A stretch of 59,774 nt of DNA. Origin: Methyloprofundus sp. (lineage in GTDB: Bacteria > Pseudomonadota > Gammaproteobacteria > Methylococcales > Methylomonadaceae). Under the pieces are notes generated by a model, which did not search any database, had not been told where the DNA came from, and was given only the letters and a program-made list of their open reading frames with translations. The translations under genes and the position numbers were made by a program. The DNA lies in assembly GCA_014859465.1 (NCBI GenBank), contig JACUUF010000007.1, positions 1-59,774 on the forward strand, written 5' to 3'. Below, one piece after another: positions 17,150 through 26,749 of the stretch; within the stretch, counting starts at the first letter, position 1; every line of letters starts with the position of its first letter.

Positions 17150-18700
17150 TTAGCTGAAAAATATCGCTGTGCTAATTAGGGTTGCACTGGCTAACAAAGC
17201 ATAAAGCGTACTTTTATGATTGCTTTGCATTTGTTTGCGTAGTTGGTCTAGCTGTTGGTGATGTGTTTCTGCGCGCTGGCTGGTATGTGCCGCGTCATCA
17301 AGAACTTGGAATAATAGTGTAGGAATTTCGGGAAAATGCTCGGCTAATTCTGGGAATTTTTTGATTGCTTGTTGGATTTTTGCTTTCGGACTCAAGCGCT
17401 CTTTAAACCAGGCTTCTAAAAAGGGTTTAGCGGTCTGCCATAAATCGAGTTCAGGATAAAGTTGACGACCTAGCCCCTCAATATTGAGCAAAGTTTTTTG
17501 TAATAACACCAGCTGCGGTTGTACCTCCATATCAAAGCGACGCGCGGTCTGAAATAAGCGTAATAGTAATAAGCCAAAGGAAATATCTTTTAAAGGTTTA
17601 TCAAAAATAGGCTCACAAACACTGCGAATAGCGGATTCAAATTCTTCAACGCGAGTGTGTGCAGGAACCCATCCGGATTGTATGTGCATTTCCGCGACGC
17701 GGCGGTAATCACGATTGAAAAAGGCGAGTAAATTTTCAGCTAAATAGCGCTGATCGGAAGAGGATAGAGAGCCAACGATACCAAAATCGACGGCAATATA
17801 TTTTCCTGGAATGTCGACAAAAATATTGCCAGGGTGCATATCGGCATGGAAGAAATTATCTCTAAAGACTTGGGTAAAGAAGATTTCTACGCCGCGTTCA
17901 GCTAATAACTTGAAATCTGCATCGGCAGCACGTAGCTCATCAATATTGCCTACTGGAATGCCATGAATACGTTCCATAACTAGTACTTTGCGGCGTGTAA
18001 ATTCCCAATGAATTGCAGGCACGTAAAGGGCGTCAGAGTCTTCGAAATTGCGTTTTAATTTGGTGGCATTTCCTGCTTCTCTGACTAAATCTAATTCATC
18101 AAGTAACGTTTTTTCAAATTCGGTGACGATTTCTTTAGCATGTAAGCGTTTGGCATCCGTCCAGAATTTTTCGGCAAAATAGGCCAGTTCATAAAGCAAG
18201 CCAATATCTGAGTGTATCCATTTTTCTACGTCAGGCCGTAAAACTTTGACGATAACTTGTTCGCCGTTATGTAAAACGGCGGCATGAACTTGAGCAACAG
18301 AAGCAGAAGCTAAGGGGCTGGCTGAAAATTCAGCAAAGGCGCTTTCAATAGTCATGCCTAGTTGCTGCTCAATAACTTCGCGTGCTTCTTGGTCAGAAAA
18401 AGGCGGTACTTTATCTTGTAATTTGACTAATTCATCGGCGATATCATCAGGTAATATGTCTTTGCGTGTAGACAGGGCTTGGCCAAATTTAACATAAATC
18501 GGGCCTAAATCTTCTAATGTGCGACGGATGCGTTCGCCGCGCGTACCAAATTCTTTTTTGCGCCAGAAATTAGGTGAGAAAATAGCCAGAAAACGTAGCG
18601 GCCTGAACAAATGCGTTTTTAGGATTAGGTCATCGAGTCCATGAGTAATCAATATCCAGTTTATGTTGAGTAACCTTAGTATCAGTTTGGGGTGCTTCAC
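17150..18700 (-). CDS. ubiB: Ubiquinone biosynthesis atypical kinase/ATPase UbiB
   Basis: 516 residues, near the family norm. GTG start with a good AAAGGAAG 6 nt upstream. The UbiB/ADCK/ABC1 hallmarks are present: the KxGQ motif ([10 protein letters not shown]) that replaces the usual glycine-rich loop, [22 protein letters not shown], the catalytic-loop [10 protein letters not shown] and the metal-binding AVDFGIVG. The C-terminal hydrophobic tail ([17 protein letters not shown]) anchors it to the membrane. It supports ubiquinone synthesis, probably by extracting lipid intermediates. Third ubi gene in the run ubiE-ubiJ-ubiB. Confidence 0.96.
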   Translation of the reverse strand: MKHPKLILRLLNINWILITHGLDDLILKTHLFRPLRFLAIFSPNFWRKKEFGTRGERIRRTLEDLGPIYVKFGQALSTRKDILPDDIADELVKLQDKVPPFSDQEAREVIEQQLGMTIESAFAEFSASPLASASVAQVHAAVLHNGEQVIVKVLRPDVEKWIHSDIGLLYELAYFAEKFWTDAKRLHAKEIVTEFEKTLLDELDLVREAGNATKLKRNFEDSDALYVPAIHWEFTRRKVLVMERIHGIPVGNIDELRAADADFKLLAERGVEIFFTQVFRDNFFHADMHPGNIFVDIPGKYIAVDFGIVGSLSSSDQRYLAENLLAFFNRDYRRVAEMHIQSGWVPAHTRVEEFESAIRSVCEPIFDKPLKDISFGLLLLRLFQTARRFDMEVQPQLVLLQKTLLNIEGLGRQLYPELDLWQTAKPFLEAWFKERLSPKAKIQQAIKKFPELAEHFPEIPTLLFQVLDDAAHTSQRAETHHQQLDQLRKQMQSNHKSTLYALLASATLISTAIFFS

Positions 18701-18711
18701 GTAATCTTCCT

Positions 18712-19335
18712 TTAAGCCTGTTTAGCTTTTAATGTGTCGTTTAAGCGCGTAACTCGTGCTTCGAGTCGGTCAAAATCTTCTCTTAGTTGGTCAACTTGTT
18801 GACTGAATATGTTGACTTCAGGGGCAGGTGGGAGGTCTTTGCTTTCATCTTGTAAAAACTCAGTGGCATTGAGTTTTAAGCTGTTCACGCTTTCTTGTTG
18901 CCAATTATTTAGGTTACGAAAAAAATTGCCAACTTTATGCGCAATGATGTCGCCCGTGTAATGTGCTAATTGTTCTTCTAAATCTATGTCCAGCTGAGCG
19001 AATAATTGTTGAAAATGACGGCCTAAATGTAAATCGCCTTCAATAGTGACTTCACCAGAGAAAAATGAACGTGCAGGTGTTGAGCTCAAGCCCATTAAGC
19101 CAAAGGCGGGTAACGAGCCTATAAGTGTGGTATCGGCAGGCTGTGCATATTGATCGATAATCTGAATGCGTTGCCTCGTAGGGCAAAGGTATAGGGTCTC
19201 ATTAAACGGGAGCAGAGTAACAGCAATGACTTTACCTGTTAGTGGCTGTAAAAAGAGATCAATATCTTCATCTAAACTAAGATATTTATTGAGCGCAGTT
19301 TCAAAAGCATTAATAAGTAAAGGTTTGATTGTCAT
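18712..19335 (-). CDS. ubiJ: Ubiquinone biosynthesis accessory factor UbiJ (SCP2 domain)
   Basis: 207 residues from the ATG at 19335, chosen because [19 protein letters not shown] aligns with the N-terminus of other UbiJ proteins; the frame extends to 19389. An N-terminal SCP2 lipid-binding domain ([46 protein letters not shown]) is followed by a C-terminal coiled coil ([20 protein letters not shown]). UbiJ holds quinone intermediates in the Ubi metabolon with UbiK. It sits between ubiE and ubiB as in E. coli. Confidence 0.93.
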   Translation of the reverse strand: MTIKPLLINAFETALNKYLSLDEDIDLFLQPLTGKVIAVTLLPFNETLYLCPTRQRIQIIDQYAQPADTTLIGSLPAFGLMGLSSTPARSFFSGEVTIEGDLHLGRHFQQLFAQLDIDLEEQLAHYTGDIIAHKVGNFFRNLNNWQQESVNSLKLNATEFLQDESKDLPPAPEVNIFSQQVDQLREDFDRLEARVTRLNDTLKAKQA

Positions 19336-19422
19336 ACGATTAATAAGCGGCAATAAGGTTGGAGGGCTGGGTATTTCTGCAAAGCGCAAGCAAGTCTTCG
19401 GTTGCGCTTTGTATGACCAAAT

Positions 19423-20172
19423 TTAGAACTTATAACCTCTATGCGCGGCGACAATGCCTTGTGACATATTGAAAAATTCACAACGCTCTAGGCCGGCATT
19501 TTGCATCATTTCTTTTAGTACATCCTGTTTAGGGTGCATACGAATTGATTCTGCTAAATAACGGTAGCTGTCCTCATCTTTAGCAACAATTTTGCCAATT
19601 TTGGGCAATAATTTAAAAGAATAAAAGTCGTAAACTTTTTCTGTTAATTTATCCGTTGGGTGGGAGAATTCTAAAACAATGACCCGGCCACCAGGTTTAA
19701 GTACGCGATACATGGAACGTAATGCCGCATCTTTATCGGTTACGTTACGTAAGCCAAAAGCAATGCAGACGCAATCGAAAGTATTATCTTCAAAGGGCAG
19801 GCATTCAGCGTTAACTTGAGCATAGCTAACATTGCCAATTAAGCCACGGTCAATTAAACGATCACGTCCTGTGCGTAACATTTCGGAATTAATATCAGCT
19901 AAGACGATTGAGCCAGTTTTGCCAACGCGTTTTTCAAACAGCGTGGTTAAATCGCCTGTACCCCCTGCTAAATCGAGTACTTTTTCACCTTCGCGGACAT
20001 TGCTTAATTGTACGGCAACGCGTTTCCAAATACGGTGAATTCCGAGGGACATTAAATCATTCATAACGTCATACTGACTCGCAACAGAATCAAAAACTCC
20101 GCGCACTAATTTGACTTTGTCTTTTGCTGCGACTTGTTTAAAACCAAAGTGGGTGGTATTTTCAGTTGTCAT
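19423..20172 (-). CDS. ubiE: Ubiquinone/menaquinone C-methyltransferase UbiE
   Basis: 249 residues, the same size as E. coli UbiE (251). It methylates the benzoquinol ring (2-octaprenyl-6-methoxy-benzoquinol) with SAM. Typical motifs: [21 protein letters not shown] at the N-terminus, SAM-binding [15 protein letters not shown], and the final RGYKF. Its start overlaps by 4 nt (ATGA) a 22-codon open frame upstream (20169-20237), which might be a coupled leader. Followed by ubiJ and ubiB on the same strand. Confidence 0.97.
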   Translation of the reverse strand: MTTENTTHFGFKQVAAKDKVKLVRGVFDSVASQYDVMNDLMSLGIHRIWKRVAVQLSNVREGEKVLDLAGGTGDLTTLFEKRVGKTGSIVLADINSEMLRTGRDRLIDRGLIGNVSYAQVNAECLPFEDNTFDCVCIAFGLRNVTDKDAALRSMYRVLKPGGRVIVLEFSHPTDKLTEKVYDFYSFKLLPKIGKIVAKDEDSYRYLAESIRMHPKQDVLKEMMQNAGLERCEFFNMSQGIVAAHRGYKF

Positions 20173-20254
20173 AGGTTTATCTTAAATATAAGGGCGGGCT
20201 GCGTATGCCTGCAATCTGGAAAAGAGGTGCTACTCATTTGAGCTACCCATTAGT

Positions 20255-20644
20255 TTAATTTTGTACCGGTTCTATGCGCGTATAATTGGCTGCTTTTAGT
20301 TCTGCTAAATAGCCAGGCCATATAACATCGTATTCATTGCCGAGTTTATAGAGTAATTCCCAAGTATAAATGCCGCTATTATGACCATCACTAAAATCAG
20401 GAGCAATACCGTAATTACCAATCGCTCTAATTGAGTTTATAGCTACGTTTTCTTTGCCAACTTGCAAGGTTTCTTGGCCGGGAGCATGGCCCATTGCTTC
20501 AGCAGACGGTGTGAATACGCGTAGGTATTCACACGGAAGCTGAAAGGTTTGGCCGTTATCAAAGCTGACTTCAAGTATACGCGACACTTTGTGTAACTTT
20601 ATATCCGTCGGGAAGGTGTCAATCGATTCTGCTTTAATACGCAT
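20255..20644 (-). CDS. DUF971 family protein
   Basis: 129 residues from the ATG at 20644, 2 nt after the hslU stop. DUF971 (gamma-butyrobetaine hydroxylase-like N-terminal) proteins are short beta-rich proteins. Seen here: LEVSFDNGQTFQLPCEYLRVFTPSAE, then SIRAIGNYGIAPDFSDGHNSGIYTWELLY, the most conserved stretch. The family often follows hslVU in gammaproteobacteria, as here, but its biochemical role is not established. Some members bind iron-sulfur clusters or act as Zn-binding modules; no such ligand cluster is evident here. Confidence 0.85.
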   Translation of the reverse strand: MRIKAESIDTFPTDIKLHKVSRILEVSFDNGQTFQLPCEYLRVFTPSAEAMGHAPGQETLQVGKENVAINSIRAIGNYGIAPDFSDGHNSGIYTWELLYKLGNEYDVIWPGYLAELKAANYTRIEPVQN

Positions 20645-20646
20645 AA

Positions 20647-21966
20647 TTATAAAATATAACGACTTAAGTCTTCGTCTTGGACGAATTCTGATAGGCAATC
20701 ATTGACATAAACCTCAGTAATAGCAATATCTTTATCAATTAAATCAGGTGCATCAAAAGAAACAGATTCTAATAAGCGTTCTAGAATCGTGTGTAAACGG
20801 CGCGCGCCAATGTTTTCGGTTTTCTCATTGACTTCCCAGGCAAGTTCGGCAATACGTTTGATGCCACCTTCAGTGAAGCTGAGATGCAGTCCTTCAGTCG
20901 CTAGTAAAGCTTGGTACTGTTCGGTTAAAGATGCGTCAGGTTCAGTCAGAATGCGGACGAAATCAGCGCTACTTAAAGCTTCTAGCTCTACACGGATAGG
21001 AAAGCGACCTTGTAGTTCAGGAATTAAATCTGAGGGTTTTGTGATATGAAATGCACCGGATGCAATAAATAGAATATGATCGGTTTTGATCATGCCATAT
21101 TTAGTTGTGACTGTACTGCCTTCAACTAAAGGTAATAAATCTCTTTGTACGCCTTCTCGAGAGACATCGCCACCACCGCTATCCGAGCGTTTGCATACTT
21201 TGTCGATTTCATCTAAAAAGACGATGCCGTGTTGCTCAACGGACTCTATGGCTGTGGATTTGATCTCATCTTCATTAACTAATTTAGACGCATGCTCTTC
21301 TGCTAGTAGCTTAAGTGCTTCTTTAACCGGAAGTTTTTTAGTTTTGGTTTTTTCATTACCTAAGTTTTGAAACATGCCTTGTAATTGGCTGGTCATTTCT
21401 TCCATGCCAGGAGGTGCCATGATTTCAACGCCAATACGTGAAGCTTGGACTTCTATTTCAATTTCTTTAGCATCAAAATCACCTTCACGTAATTTTTTAC
21501 GCATTTTTTGCCGCGTAGATGCTTCGGTATCGGATAGCATACCAGCTTCAGCGCGTGGCAATAAAATATCGAGCACTGCTTCTTCAGCTTCATCAGCGGC
21601 GCGATTTTGTACTTTTTGGGTTGCTGCTTCGCGCGTCATCTTCAGCGCAATTTCAGCTAAATCACGGATAATGGATTCTACATCACGACCGACATAGCCA
21701 ACTTCGGTGAATTTGGTTGCTTCTATTTTTATAAAGGGGGCATTAGCTAAGCGAGCTAGACGTCGTGCAATCTCAGTTTTACCGACTCCTGTTGGCCCGA
21801 TCATCAGAATGTTTTTAGGCGTGATTTCATTGCGCATAGCACCATCGACTTGCGAGCGTCTCCAGCGATTACGTAAGGCGATAGCTACTGAGCGTTTAGC
21901 GCTCGCTTGACCGATAATATGTTTATCTAGTTCGTGAGCAATTTCTTTGGGCGTCATTTGTGTCAT
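20647..21966 (-). CDS. hslU: ATP-dependent protease ATPase subunit HslU
   Basis: 439 residues, normal for HslU (443 in E. coli). AAA+ unfoldase that caps the HslV peptidase. Walker A is [15 protein letters not shown] and Walker B is FLDEIDKV. The pore-loop region [14 protein letters not shown], the I domain, sensor 2 ([15 protein letters not shown]) and the C-terminal DLSRYIL that docks into HslV are all present. It begins 8 nt after hslV and is followed 2 nt later by the DUF971 gene. Confidence 0.98.
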   Translation of the reverse strand: MTQMTPKEIAHELDKHIIGQASAKRSVAIALRNRWRRSQVDGAMRNEITPKNILMIGPTGVGKTEIARRLARLANAPFIKIEATKFTEVGYVGRDVESIIRDLAEIALKMTREAATQKVQNRAADEAEEAVLDILLPRAEAGMLSDTEASTRQKMRKKLREGDFDAKEIEIEVQASRIGVEIMAPPGMEEMTSQLQGMFQNLGNEKTKTKKLPVKEALKLLAEEHASKLVNEDEIKSTAIESVEQHGIVFLDEIDKVCKRSDSGGGDVSREGVQRDLLPLVEGSTVTTKYGMIKTDHILFIASGAFHITKPSDLIPELQGRFPIRVELEALSSADFVRILTEPDASLTEQYQALLATEGLHLSFTEGGIKRIAELAWEVNEKTENIGARRLHTILERLLESVSFDAPDLIDKDIAITEVYVNDCLSEFVQDEDLSRYIL

Positions 21967-21974
21967 GTTTATTC

Positions 21975-22523
21975 TTAATCCTTTGGTTCAGCGTCTAGCT
22001 CTTCAATACGTAAATTGTGATTGGTATAAATACATATATCAGCCGCAATATTCAGTGATCTTTCAACGATTTCGCGTGCGCTTAACTCGGTGTTTTCTAG
22101 TAAAGCACGCGCTGCTGACTGCGCAAATGGCCCGCCTGAGCCAATGGCGATTAAATCAAATTCTGGTTCAATAACATCACCATTGCCGGAAATAATTAAC
22201 GAGGTTTTGCTGTCAGCAATAGAGAGTAGCGCTTCTAGTTTGCGTAAAGAGCGCTCAGTACGCCAATCTTTAGCCATTTCAACGGCGGCGCGGGTAAGAT
22301 TGCCGTGGTGTTTCTCTAATTTCCCTTCAAAATGTTCAAAGAGTGTGAACGCATCCGCTGTCGCGCCTGCAAAGCCAGCAATGACTTTATCATGATATAA
22401 GCGGCGCACTTTACGCGCATTGCCTTTCATTACCGTATTACCCAAAGTGACTTGACCATCACCACCGATAACGACTTTATCGCCGCGTCGTACAGAAAGA
22501 ATTGTTGTACCTCTAAAATCCAC
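21975..22523 (-). CDS. hslV: ATP-dependent protease peptidase subunit HslV
   Basis: 182 residues from the GTG at 22523, chosen because GGGTAAG sits just upstream and because it leaves a short MDFRG propeptide in front of the catalytic Thr (TTILSVRRG). A TTG at 22538 is an alternative start. HslV is the proteasome-like peptidase with an N-terminal threonine nucleophile. Conserved stretches include [36 protein letters not shown] and [20 protein letters not shown]. Most enterobacterial HslV proteins begin directly at the Thr; the short propeptide form is common in other proteobacteria. Confidence 0.97.
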   Translation of the reverse strand: MDFRGTTILSVRRGDKVVIGGDGQVTLGNTVMKGNARKVRRLYHDKVIAGFAGATADAFTLFEHFEGKLEKHHGNLTRAAVEMAKDWRTERSLRKLEALLSIADSKTSLIISGNGDVIEPEFDLIAIGSGGPFAQSAARALLENTELSAREIVERSLNIAADICIYTNHNLRIEELDAEPKD

Positions 22524-22698
22524 TTTACTTACCCACAATTAGAAAAGAAATTTTGTAATTTTACATGCTTAATGAATGTCTTGATAGTCCTTAAATATTA
22601 GCCCGTATAAGGTGTTTATAGATTAGGCTAGAGATCCTCCGTATTTTGCAAGCCTCAAACGCCTTACATAGAATTTTTTTTAGTATCAATATGAGTGT

Positions 22699-23499
22699 TT
22701 ATACTTTATTGAGGATGATTTCTAAGACGAATTTGCTGCCAAAATAGGCCAGTAATAATGCAAGAAAACCATATAAAGTCCAACGAACAGCAATTTTGCC
22801 GCGCCATCCATACAACTTTCTGCCTATTAATAGAGCAGAAAAGGTGAGCCAAGCAAGTATGGAAAGCATTGTTTTATGGGCAAGATGCTGAGCAAATAAG
22901 TCATCAATAAAAATAAAACCACTGACTAATGAAATGCTTAAAAACAACAAACCAGCACTAATCATTTGAAATAATAAGGATTCCATGGCTTGCAGGGGGG
23001 GGAATGAAAGCATTAGTCGGCCAGGGTTATGGCTTTTCAGTTGATTGTTTTGTATGGCTAGCAATAGCGCTTGAAAGGCGGCGATCGTGAGTAAGCAAAA
23101 AGCGACAATAGAGCTGAGAATATGAGTATTCATTGCTAATGAATTCTCAGTTGGGCTGGTGTTTGCTAAATTTGGAAAGGCAATATCAAGGGCTAGCATT
23201 AGAGCTGCGAGAGGAAATAGCGCAATACCTAATTTTTCAACCGGCTTTGAAAAAGAGGCAATGAGTAATAAAAAGACAATAATGACGGAGATAATTGAAG
23301 CGGTGTGAAAAAAGCCAAAATCAATAGTTTGTTTATCCCAGGCGCTGAGTAAAATAGAGCTTGCATGACCGGTAGCTGCAATAGATGCAAGTAGTAACGC
23401 TATTTTTTGACGGCGCTTTTGCTTAATGTCTTTTATTAGGCTGATGCTACTTGCAAAGTACAAGAAAAATGCCGCGCCTTCGAGTAAAAATAAGTTCAT
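22699..23499 (-). CDS. ypjD: YpjD/CcsA-type inner membrane protein (cytochrome c assembly family)
   Basis: 266 residues with about eight hydrophobic helices, matching the YpjD branch of the CcmC/CcsA cytochrome c assembly family. Conserved pieces are MNTHILSSIVAFCLLTIAAFQALLLA and the late HKTMLSILAWLTFSALL with a conserved His that could contact heme. A role in heme handling is inferred from the family; no other cytochrome c maturation genes are near. It is followed upstream on the same strand by dtd and the ZIP gene, with short gaps. Confidence 0.85.
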   Translation of the reverse strand: MNLFLLEGAAFFLYFASSISLIKDIKQKRRQKIALLLASIAATGHASSILLSAWDKQTIDFGFFHTASIISVIIVFLLLIASFSKPVEKLGIALFPLAALMLALDIAFPNLANTSPTENSLAMNTHILSSIVAFCLLTIAAFQALLLAIQNNQLKSHNPGRLMLSFPPLQAMESLLFQMISAGLLFLSISLVSGFIFIDDLFAQHLAHKTMLSILAWLTFSALLIGRKLYGWRGKIAVRWTLYGFLALLLAYFGSKFVLEIILNKV

Positions 23500-23505
23500 A
23501 GGGAA

Positions 23506-23943
23506 TTAAACTTTTAAAGTAAAAGTAACAGGGCCATCATTTACCAGTGCCACCTGCATATCGGCACCGAATTGTCCTGTTTGTATATTAGGAAAATTAT
23601 TTCTAGCATAACTAACAAAATAATTAAATAATTCTGCGCCTTTTTCAGGGCTGGCAGCTGGCGTAAAACTAGGGCGATTACCTGAATTGGTGTCGGCTGC
23701 TAAAGTGAATTGGGGGACAATTAATAATCCGCCTTGAATTGCTTGCAAATTTAAGTTCATGCGCTCATCTGCATCTGGAAAAATGCGGTAGTTTACAATG
23801 CGTTCAAATAAACGTTGTGCAGATTTCTCGCTATCTTGTTTTTCAACGGCAATGAGGGCCATAATACCGCGTTCTATTGCGCCTATTTGTCTGCCAGCAA
23901 CCGAGACATCTGCTTGTGTAACGCGCTGAATAATAGCGATCAT
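23506..23943 (-). CDS. dtd: D-aminoacyl-tRNA deacylase
   Basis: 145 residues, the standard Dtd size. It removes D-amino acids (and Gly mischarged on tRNA-Ala) from tRNA. Both family motifs are present, in the forms PQFTLAADTNSGNRPSF (the first motif is usually written SQFTL) and NDGPVTFTL. The Ser-to-Pro change in the first motif is noted; the backbone-based chemistry of Dtd makes it tolerable. It begins 2 nt after the ZIP transporter gene. Confidence 0.95.
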   Translation of the reverse strand: MIAIIQRVTQADVSVAGRQIGAIERGIMALIAVEKQDSEKSAQRLFERIVNYRIFPDADERMNLNLQAIQGGLLIVPQFTLAADTNSGNRPSFTPAASPEKGAELFNYFVSYARNNFPNIQTGQFGADMQVALVNDGPVTFTLKV

Positions 23944-23945
23944 AA

Positions 23946-24881
23946 TTAGCCAAGCAAGTTATCTAAAGCCATCATAATAATAAAGCCAATCATTAAGGCA
24001 AAAGTGGCATAACGTGAACGGCCATTTGAGTGCGTTTCAGGGATGATTTCTTCTGAAATAACGAAGAGCATTGCGCCAGCAGCAAAGCCCATAGCAAAAG
24101 GCATGACTGAAGAAAAAGTAGACGCCATGGTAATACCTAAGATACCGCCTATAGGCTCAACTAAACCAGTAAGTGTTGCAATGCCGACAGCTTTCCATTT
24201 GTTATAGCCTAAAGCAACCAAAGGCAAGGCGACAGCAAGTCCTTCAGGAATATTTTGTAAGCCAATGGCGATGGCTAACACGATGCCGTTATGCATATCA
24301 CCGCTACCAAAGCTCACCCCGACAGACATACCTTCAGGAAAGTTATGAATGGTAATGGCAATAATAAATAGCCAAATTTTTTGTAATGAAGCAATTTGGA
24401 TATTGGAAATATCATCAAAATGCAGATGCGGTAGTTTTTTGTCTGCTAAATGCAAAAACAATGCGCCGAGCAACATCCCTAAAGCAACCAGCCATAAGCC
24501 CTTACCTGGCCACAATGCATTACCTGCCTCTATACCAGGAACTAATAATGAAAAGGCCGTTGCCGCAAGCATAATGCCCGCCGCTGCGCCCAATAAAGTG
24601 TTAAATACATTATTAGAAACTTCTTTGCAAAAAGCCGCAGGTAAAGCGCCAGCTCCTGTTGCTAGGCTGGCTAAAACGCAGGCAAAAAAGCCGATCATCG
24701 CTATTTTGCCAAAGAATAAGTACAAACTACCAAAAACGAGCAGTTGAGATAATAGAAATAGCCCCGTTAATACTAGCCAAAACTGAGTTTTAGGCAGCGC
24801 TTTTAATTTTTGATATTGTGCACTTGAATTGAGTTTAGCTTGGCATGTATCGATAAAATTTATTGAAGTTAGGCGACTCAT
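23946..24881 (-). CDS. ZIP family divalent metal transporter
   Basis: 311 residues, about eight membrane helices. The ZIP metal-binding helices are clear: HNFPEGMSVGVSFGSGD (first HNxPEG) and QNIPEGLAVALPLVALGY (second xNxPEG). A histidine loop (HLADKKLPHLHFDD) lies between helices 3 and 4. These transporters move Zn(II), Fe(II) or Mn(II) into the cytoplasm; the GufA/ZupT branch is the closest by eye. It has a 55-residue N-terminal cytoplasmic extension before the first helix. The start is preceded by a purine-rich AGAGAGAG tract. Confidence 0.9.
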   Translation of the reverse strand: MSRLTSINFIDTCQAKLNSSAQYQKLKALPKTQFWLVLTGLFLLSQLLVFGSLYLFFGKIAMIGFFACVLASLATGAGALPAAFCKEVSNNVFNTLLGAAAGIMLAATAFSLLVPGIEAGNALWPGKGLWLVALGMLLGALFLHLADKKLPHLHFDDISNIQIASLQKIWLFIIAITIHNFPEGMSVGVSFGSGDMHNGIVLAIAIGLQNIPEGLAVALPLVALGYNKWKAVGIATLTGLVEPIGGILGITMASTFSSVMPFAMGFAAGAMLFVISEEIIPETHSNGRSRYATFALMIGFIIMMALDNLLG

Positions 24882-25127
24882 TCTCTCTCTCTCTTGATAT
24901 CTTGTGGGTGATCAGTTTATTGTATAGGGAATTTATTTATCATCAACAATGATTTTTTAAATCTATTTGTTTGCTGGTGCATTAAGACAACAAGATCATG
25001 GAATTTTCAGGGTTTTTATCAGAATGCAGGCTTTAGTTGCACTAAGTTCTGTGACAACCATGATTAAATATCACTACAAGCTTATACCCGACTGATGGCG
25101 TTAAGTTTTTAGTAAGGATTTTATTAA

Positions 25128-25946
25128 ATGATAAAAAAATATTATTGGGCAATTGCTTTGCTGCTGGTAACGCAACTAAGTTGTGCTGCGGTTTATCAAT
25201 GGACTGATGCGCAAGGGCGTAAGCATTATTCTGATAAATCAAATGGGCGAGTTGCAGAGCTACAACTAGCAAAAAGTTATAGTTATTATGTCGTCAAAAA
25301 AGTTTATGACGGTGATACAGTGCAATTAAGCGATGGTAGGAAAATTCGCTTATTAGGTATTAATACGCCTGAAATAGAGCATCCAAATCAAGTCGAACAA
25401 GCAGGTGGAGAGCTTGCCAAAAAATGGCTAATTGAAGCATTGCTAGGTAAAAAAGTGCGTTTAGAATTTGCTCAAGAAAAACGCGATAAGTATCAGCGCT
25501 ATTTAGCGCATATTTTTACTGAGCAAGAGGTGCATATTAATCGTGAGTTAGTCCGTTTAGGTTTTGCTAGCGTTAATATTTTTCCGCCTAACCTTAAGTA
25601 TGTGCCAGAATTAATCGAAGCAGAGCTTGAAGCTGAGGCTGGTAAACTGGGTATTTGGGGTTATTCTGAGTACAGTGTTAAATCAGTTCAGCAGCTTACT
25701 AATAAAAATAAACAAGGCTGGCAACGTGTATCTGGAACCGTTGCTACGATCAAAGTGACAGCAAAAAATGTGTATTTGAAATTTGTTGAAGATTTTGAAG
25801 TTGGTATAAAAAAAGAAAACCTAGTTTATTTTGATGATTTAGATGCATTAAAAGGTCAGGAAATTGAGGTGAGAGGCTGGGTTAATCGCTATAAAAACTC
25901 TTATATGATGTGGATTAAGCACTCTAGTGCGATGCGCGTGTTGTAG
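25128..25946 (+). CDS. Secreted thermonuclease-like (SNase) protein with DUF4124 domain
   Basis: 272 residues. An N-terminal signal peptide (IALLLVTQLSCA) is followed by a short DUF4124 module (AVYQWTDAQGRKHYSDK), then a staphylococcal-nuclease-like domain (KVYDGDTVQLSDGRKIRLLGINTPE, then a second conserved block with Arg and Glu in RLEFAQEKRDKYQRYLAHIF), and a C-terminal OB-like segment (VSGTVATIKVTAKNVYLKF). The Asp/Arg/Glu set expected for calcium-dependent phosphodiesterase activity is present. It may degrade extracellular or periplasmic nucleic acid. Located alone on the plus strand. Confidence 0.88.
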   Translation: MIKKYYWAIALLLVTQLSCAAVYQWTDAQGRKHYSDKSNGRVAELQLAKSYSYYVVKKVYDGDTVQLSDGRKIRLLGINTPEIEHPNQVEQAGGELAKKWLIEALLGKKVRLEFAQEKRDKYQRYLAHIFTEQEVHINRELVRLGFASVNIFPPNLKYVPELIEAELEAEAGKLGIWGYSEYSVKSVQQLTNKNKQGWQRVSGTVATIKVTAKNVYLKFVEDFEVGIKKENLVYFDDLDALKGQEIEVRGWVNRYKNSYMMWIKHSSAMRVL

Positions 25947-26021
25947 GTTGTTTGCTACAAATAGCTAGGCGGAGCTTACTTTTGTGCATTCCAAAGCAGG
26001 TCATCTTAAGTTATTTAATGA

Positions 26022-26172
26022 CTAGTCCTTAAAAGCGGGGGCTTGTCTTGCCGAGGAAAATAGATAAAGTCTTGATTTTATTCTCCTCACCCTAGCCCTT
26101 TTCAGCAGAAGAGGGGTAACTTCACTTTTTAATTTATGGTATTTAAAAGTATAAAAGTTGTGTAGATAGCTA
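26022..26172 (-). mobile_element. MITE family copy A (truncated), TA-ended
   Basis: Reverse-oriented relative of the element at 34456-34691. Shared blocks are the outer end (GTTGTGTAGATAGCTA on the plus strand), the AAATACCATAAATTAAAAAGT block, the CTC/GAG hairpin and the GAGGAGAATAAA block (all read on the minus strand). The far end is degenerate or truncated near 26022. A 17-bp piece of the outer end is duplicated directly (second copy ends near 26190). Confidence 0.6.
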
Positions 26173-26186
26173 TGGTGTGTAGATAG

Positions 26187-26596
26187 CTATGGTTTTGAGG
26201 GGGGGGGAATTTTAAATTGTCTAACTGCCGTGCGTAGTTGATCGGCTAAGTCCATTAATTGCTTGCTAGACTCCGATGTTGCGTGAGCACCTTGTGCCGT
26301 TTGATTAGAAATTTCGCCAATATTATTAATATTGCGTTTAATTTCTTCAGTCACCGCACTTTGTTGCTCAGATACTGTGGCAATTTGCGTATTCATGCTA
26401 TTAATCTGATCAATTTTTTCATTAATACGGCTTAGTGCATCACCCGCAGAGGCGGCTTGTTTAACGCTTGATTTTGCTTGGCTTTGTCCTTGTGCCATCA
26501 CATTAGCAGCTGATTTAGCGCGCTTGTAAGCGTTCAATGGTTTGTCTGATTTCTTCGGTTGAGTTTTGTGTGTGACTGGCTAAAGTTCTAACTTCG
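26187..26596 (-). pseudogene. Broken methyl-accepting chemotaxis protein C-terminal fragment
   Basis: The last 110 or so residues of a chemoreceptor signalling domain are readable: SEQQSAVTEEIKRNINNI, SNQTAQGAHATSESSKQL and a tail ending PPPSKP. Upstream the homology continues (EVRTLASHTQNSTEEIRQTIERL) but in a different frame, with a stop near 26525, so a frameshift separates the two pieces. Homology stops at about 26596; no hairpin tip, HAMP or sensor part is present. It is a 5'-truncated, frameshifted relic. A run of nine G residues lies near the stop codon. Confidence 0.8.
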
Positions 26597-26749
26597 GGGC
26601 TTGTGTCGAGAGTTTAGAACAAAACTAAAACACCGTCTATGATGGAGTAGGGACTTTTAATTTATAAGTTAAGGAAGCATTTTGATAACTATAAACTATA
26701 AGCTAACATAGCTTGTTTTTATTCACTTAAAATAGTCGCACTCTCTATC

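Noticed and set aside
20191-20250. tRNA-like sequence upstream of ubiE on the minus strand (GGGTAGCTCAAATGAGTAGC)
   Set aside because: It resembles a D-arm but no acceptor stem, T-arm or CCA pairing could be built, so it is not called a tRNA.
23680-23730. PQFTL instead of SQFTL in Dtd as a sign of inactivation
   Set aside because: All other conserved parts are intact and the enzyme's chemistry relies mainly on the backbone; treated as family variation.
25042-25272. Minus-strand open frame over the nuclease start
   Set aside because: Antisense to a well-supported signal peptide and nuclease domain; no homology seen.
26199-26207. Run of nine G as a phase-variation switch
   Set aside because: It lies in an already broken chemoreceptor relic, so slippage would have no functional gene to switch.
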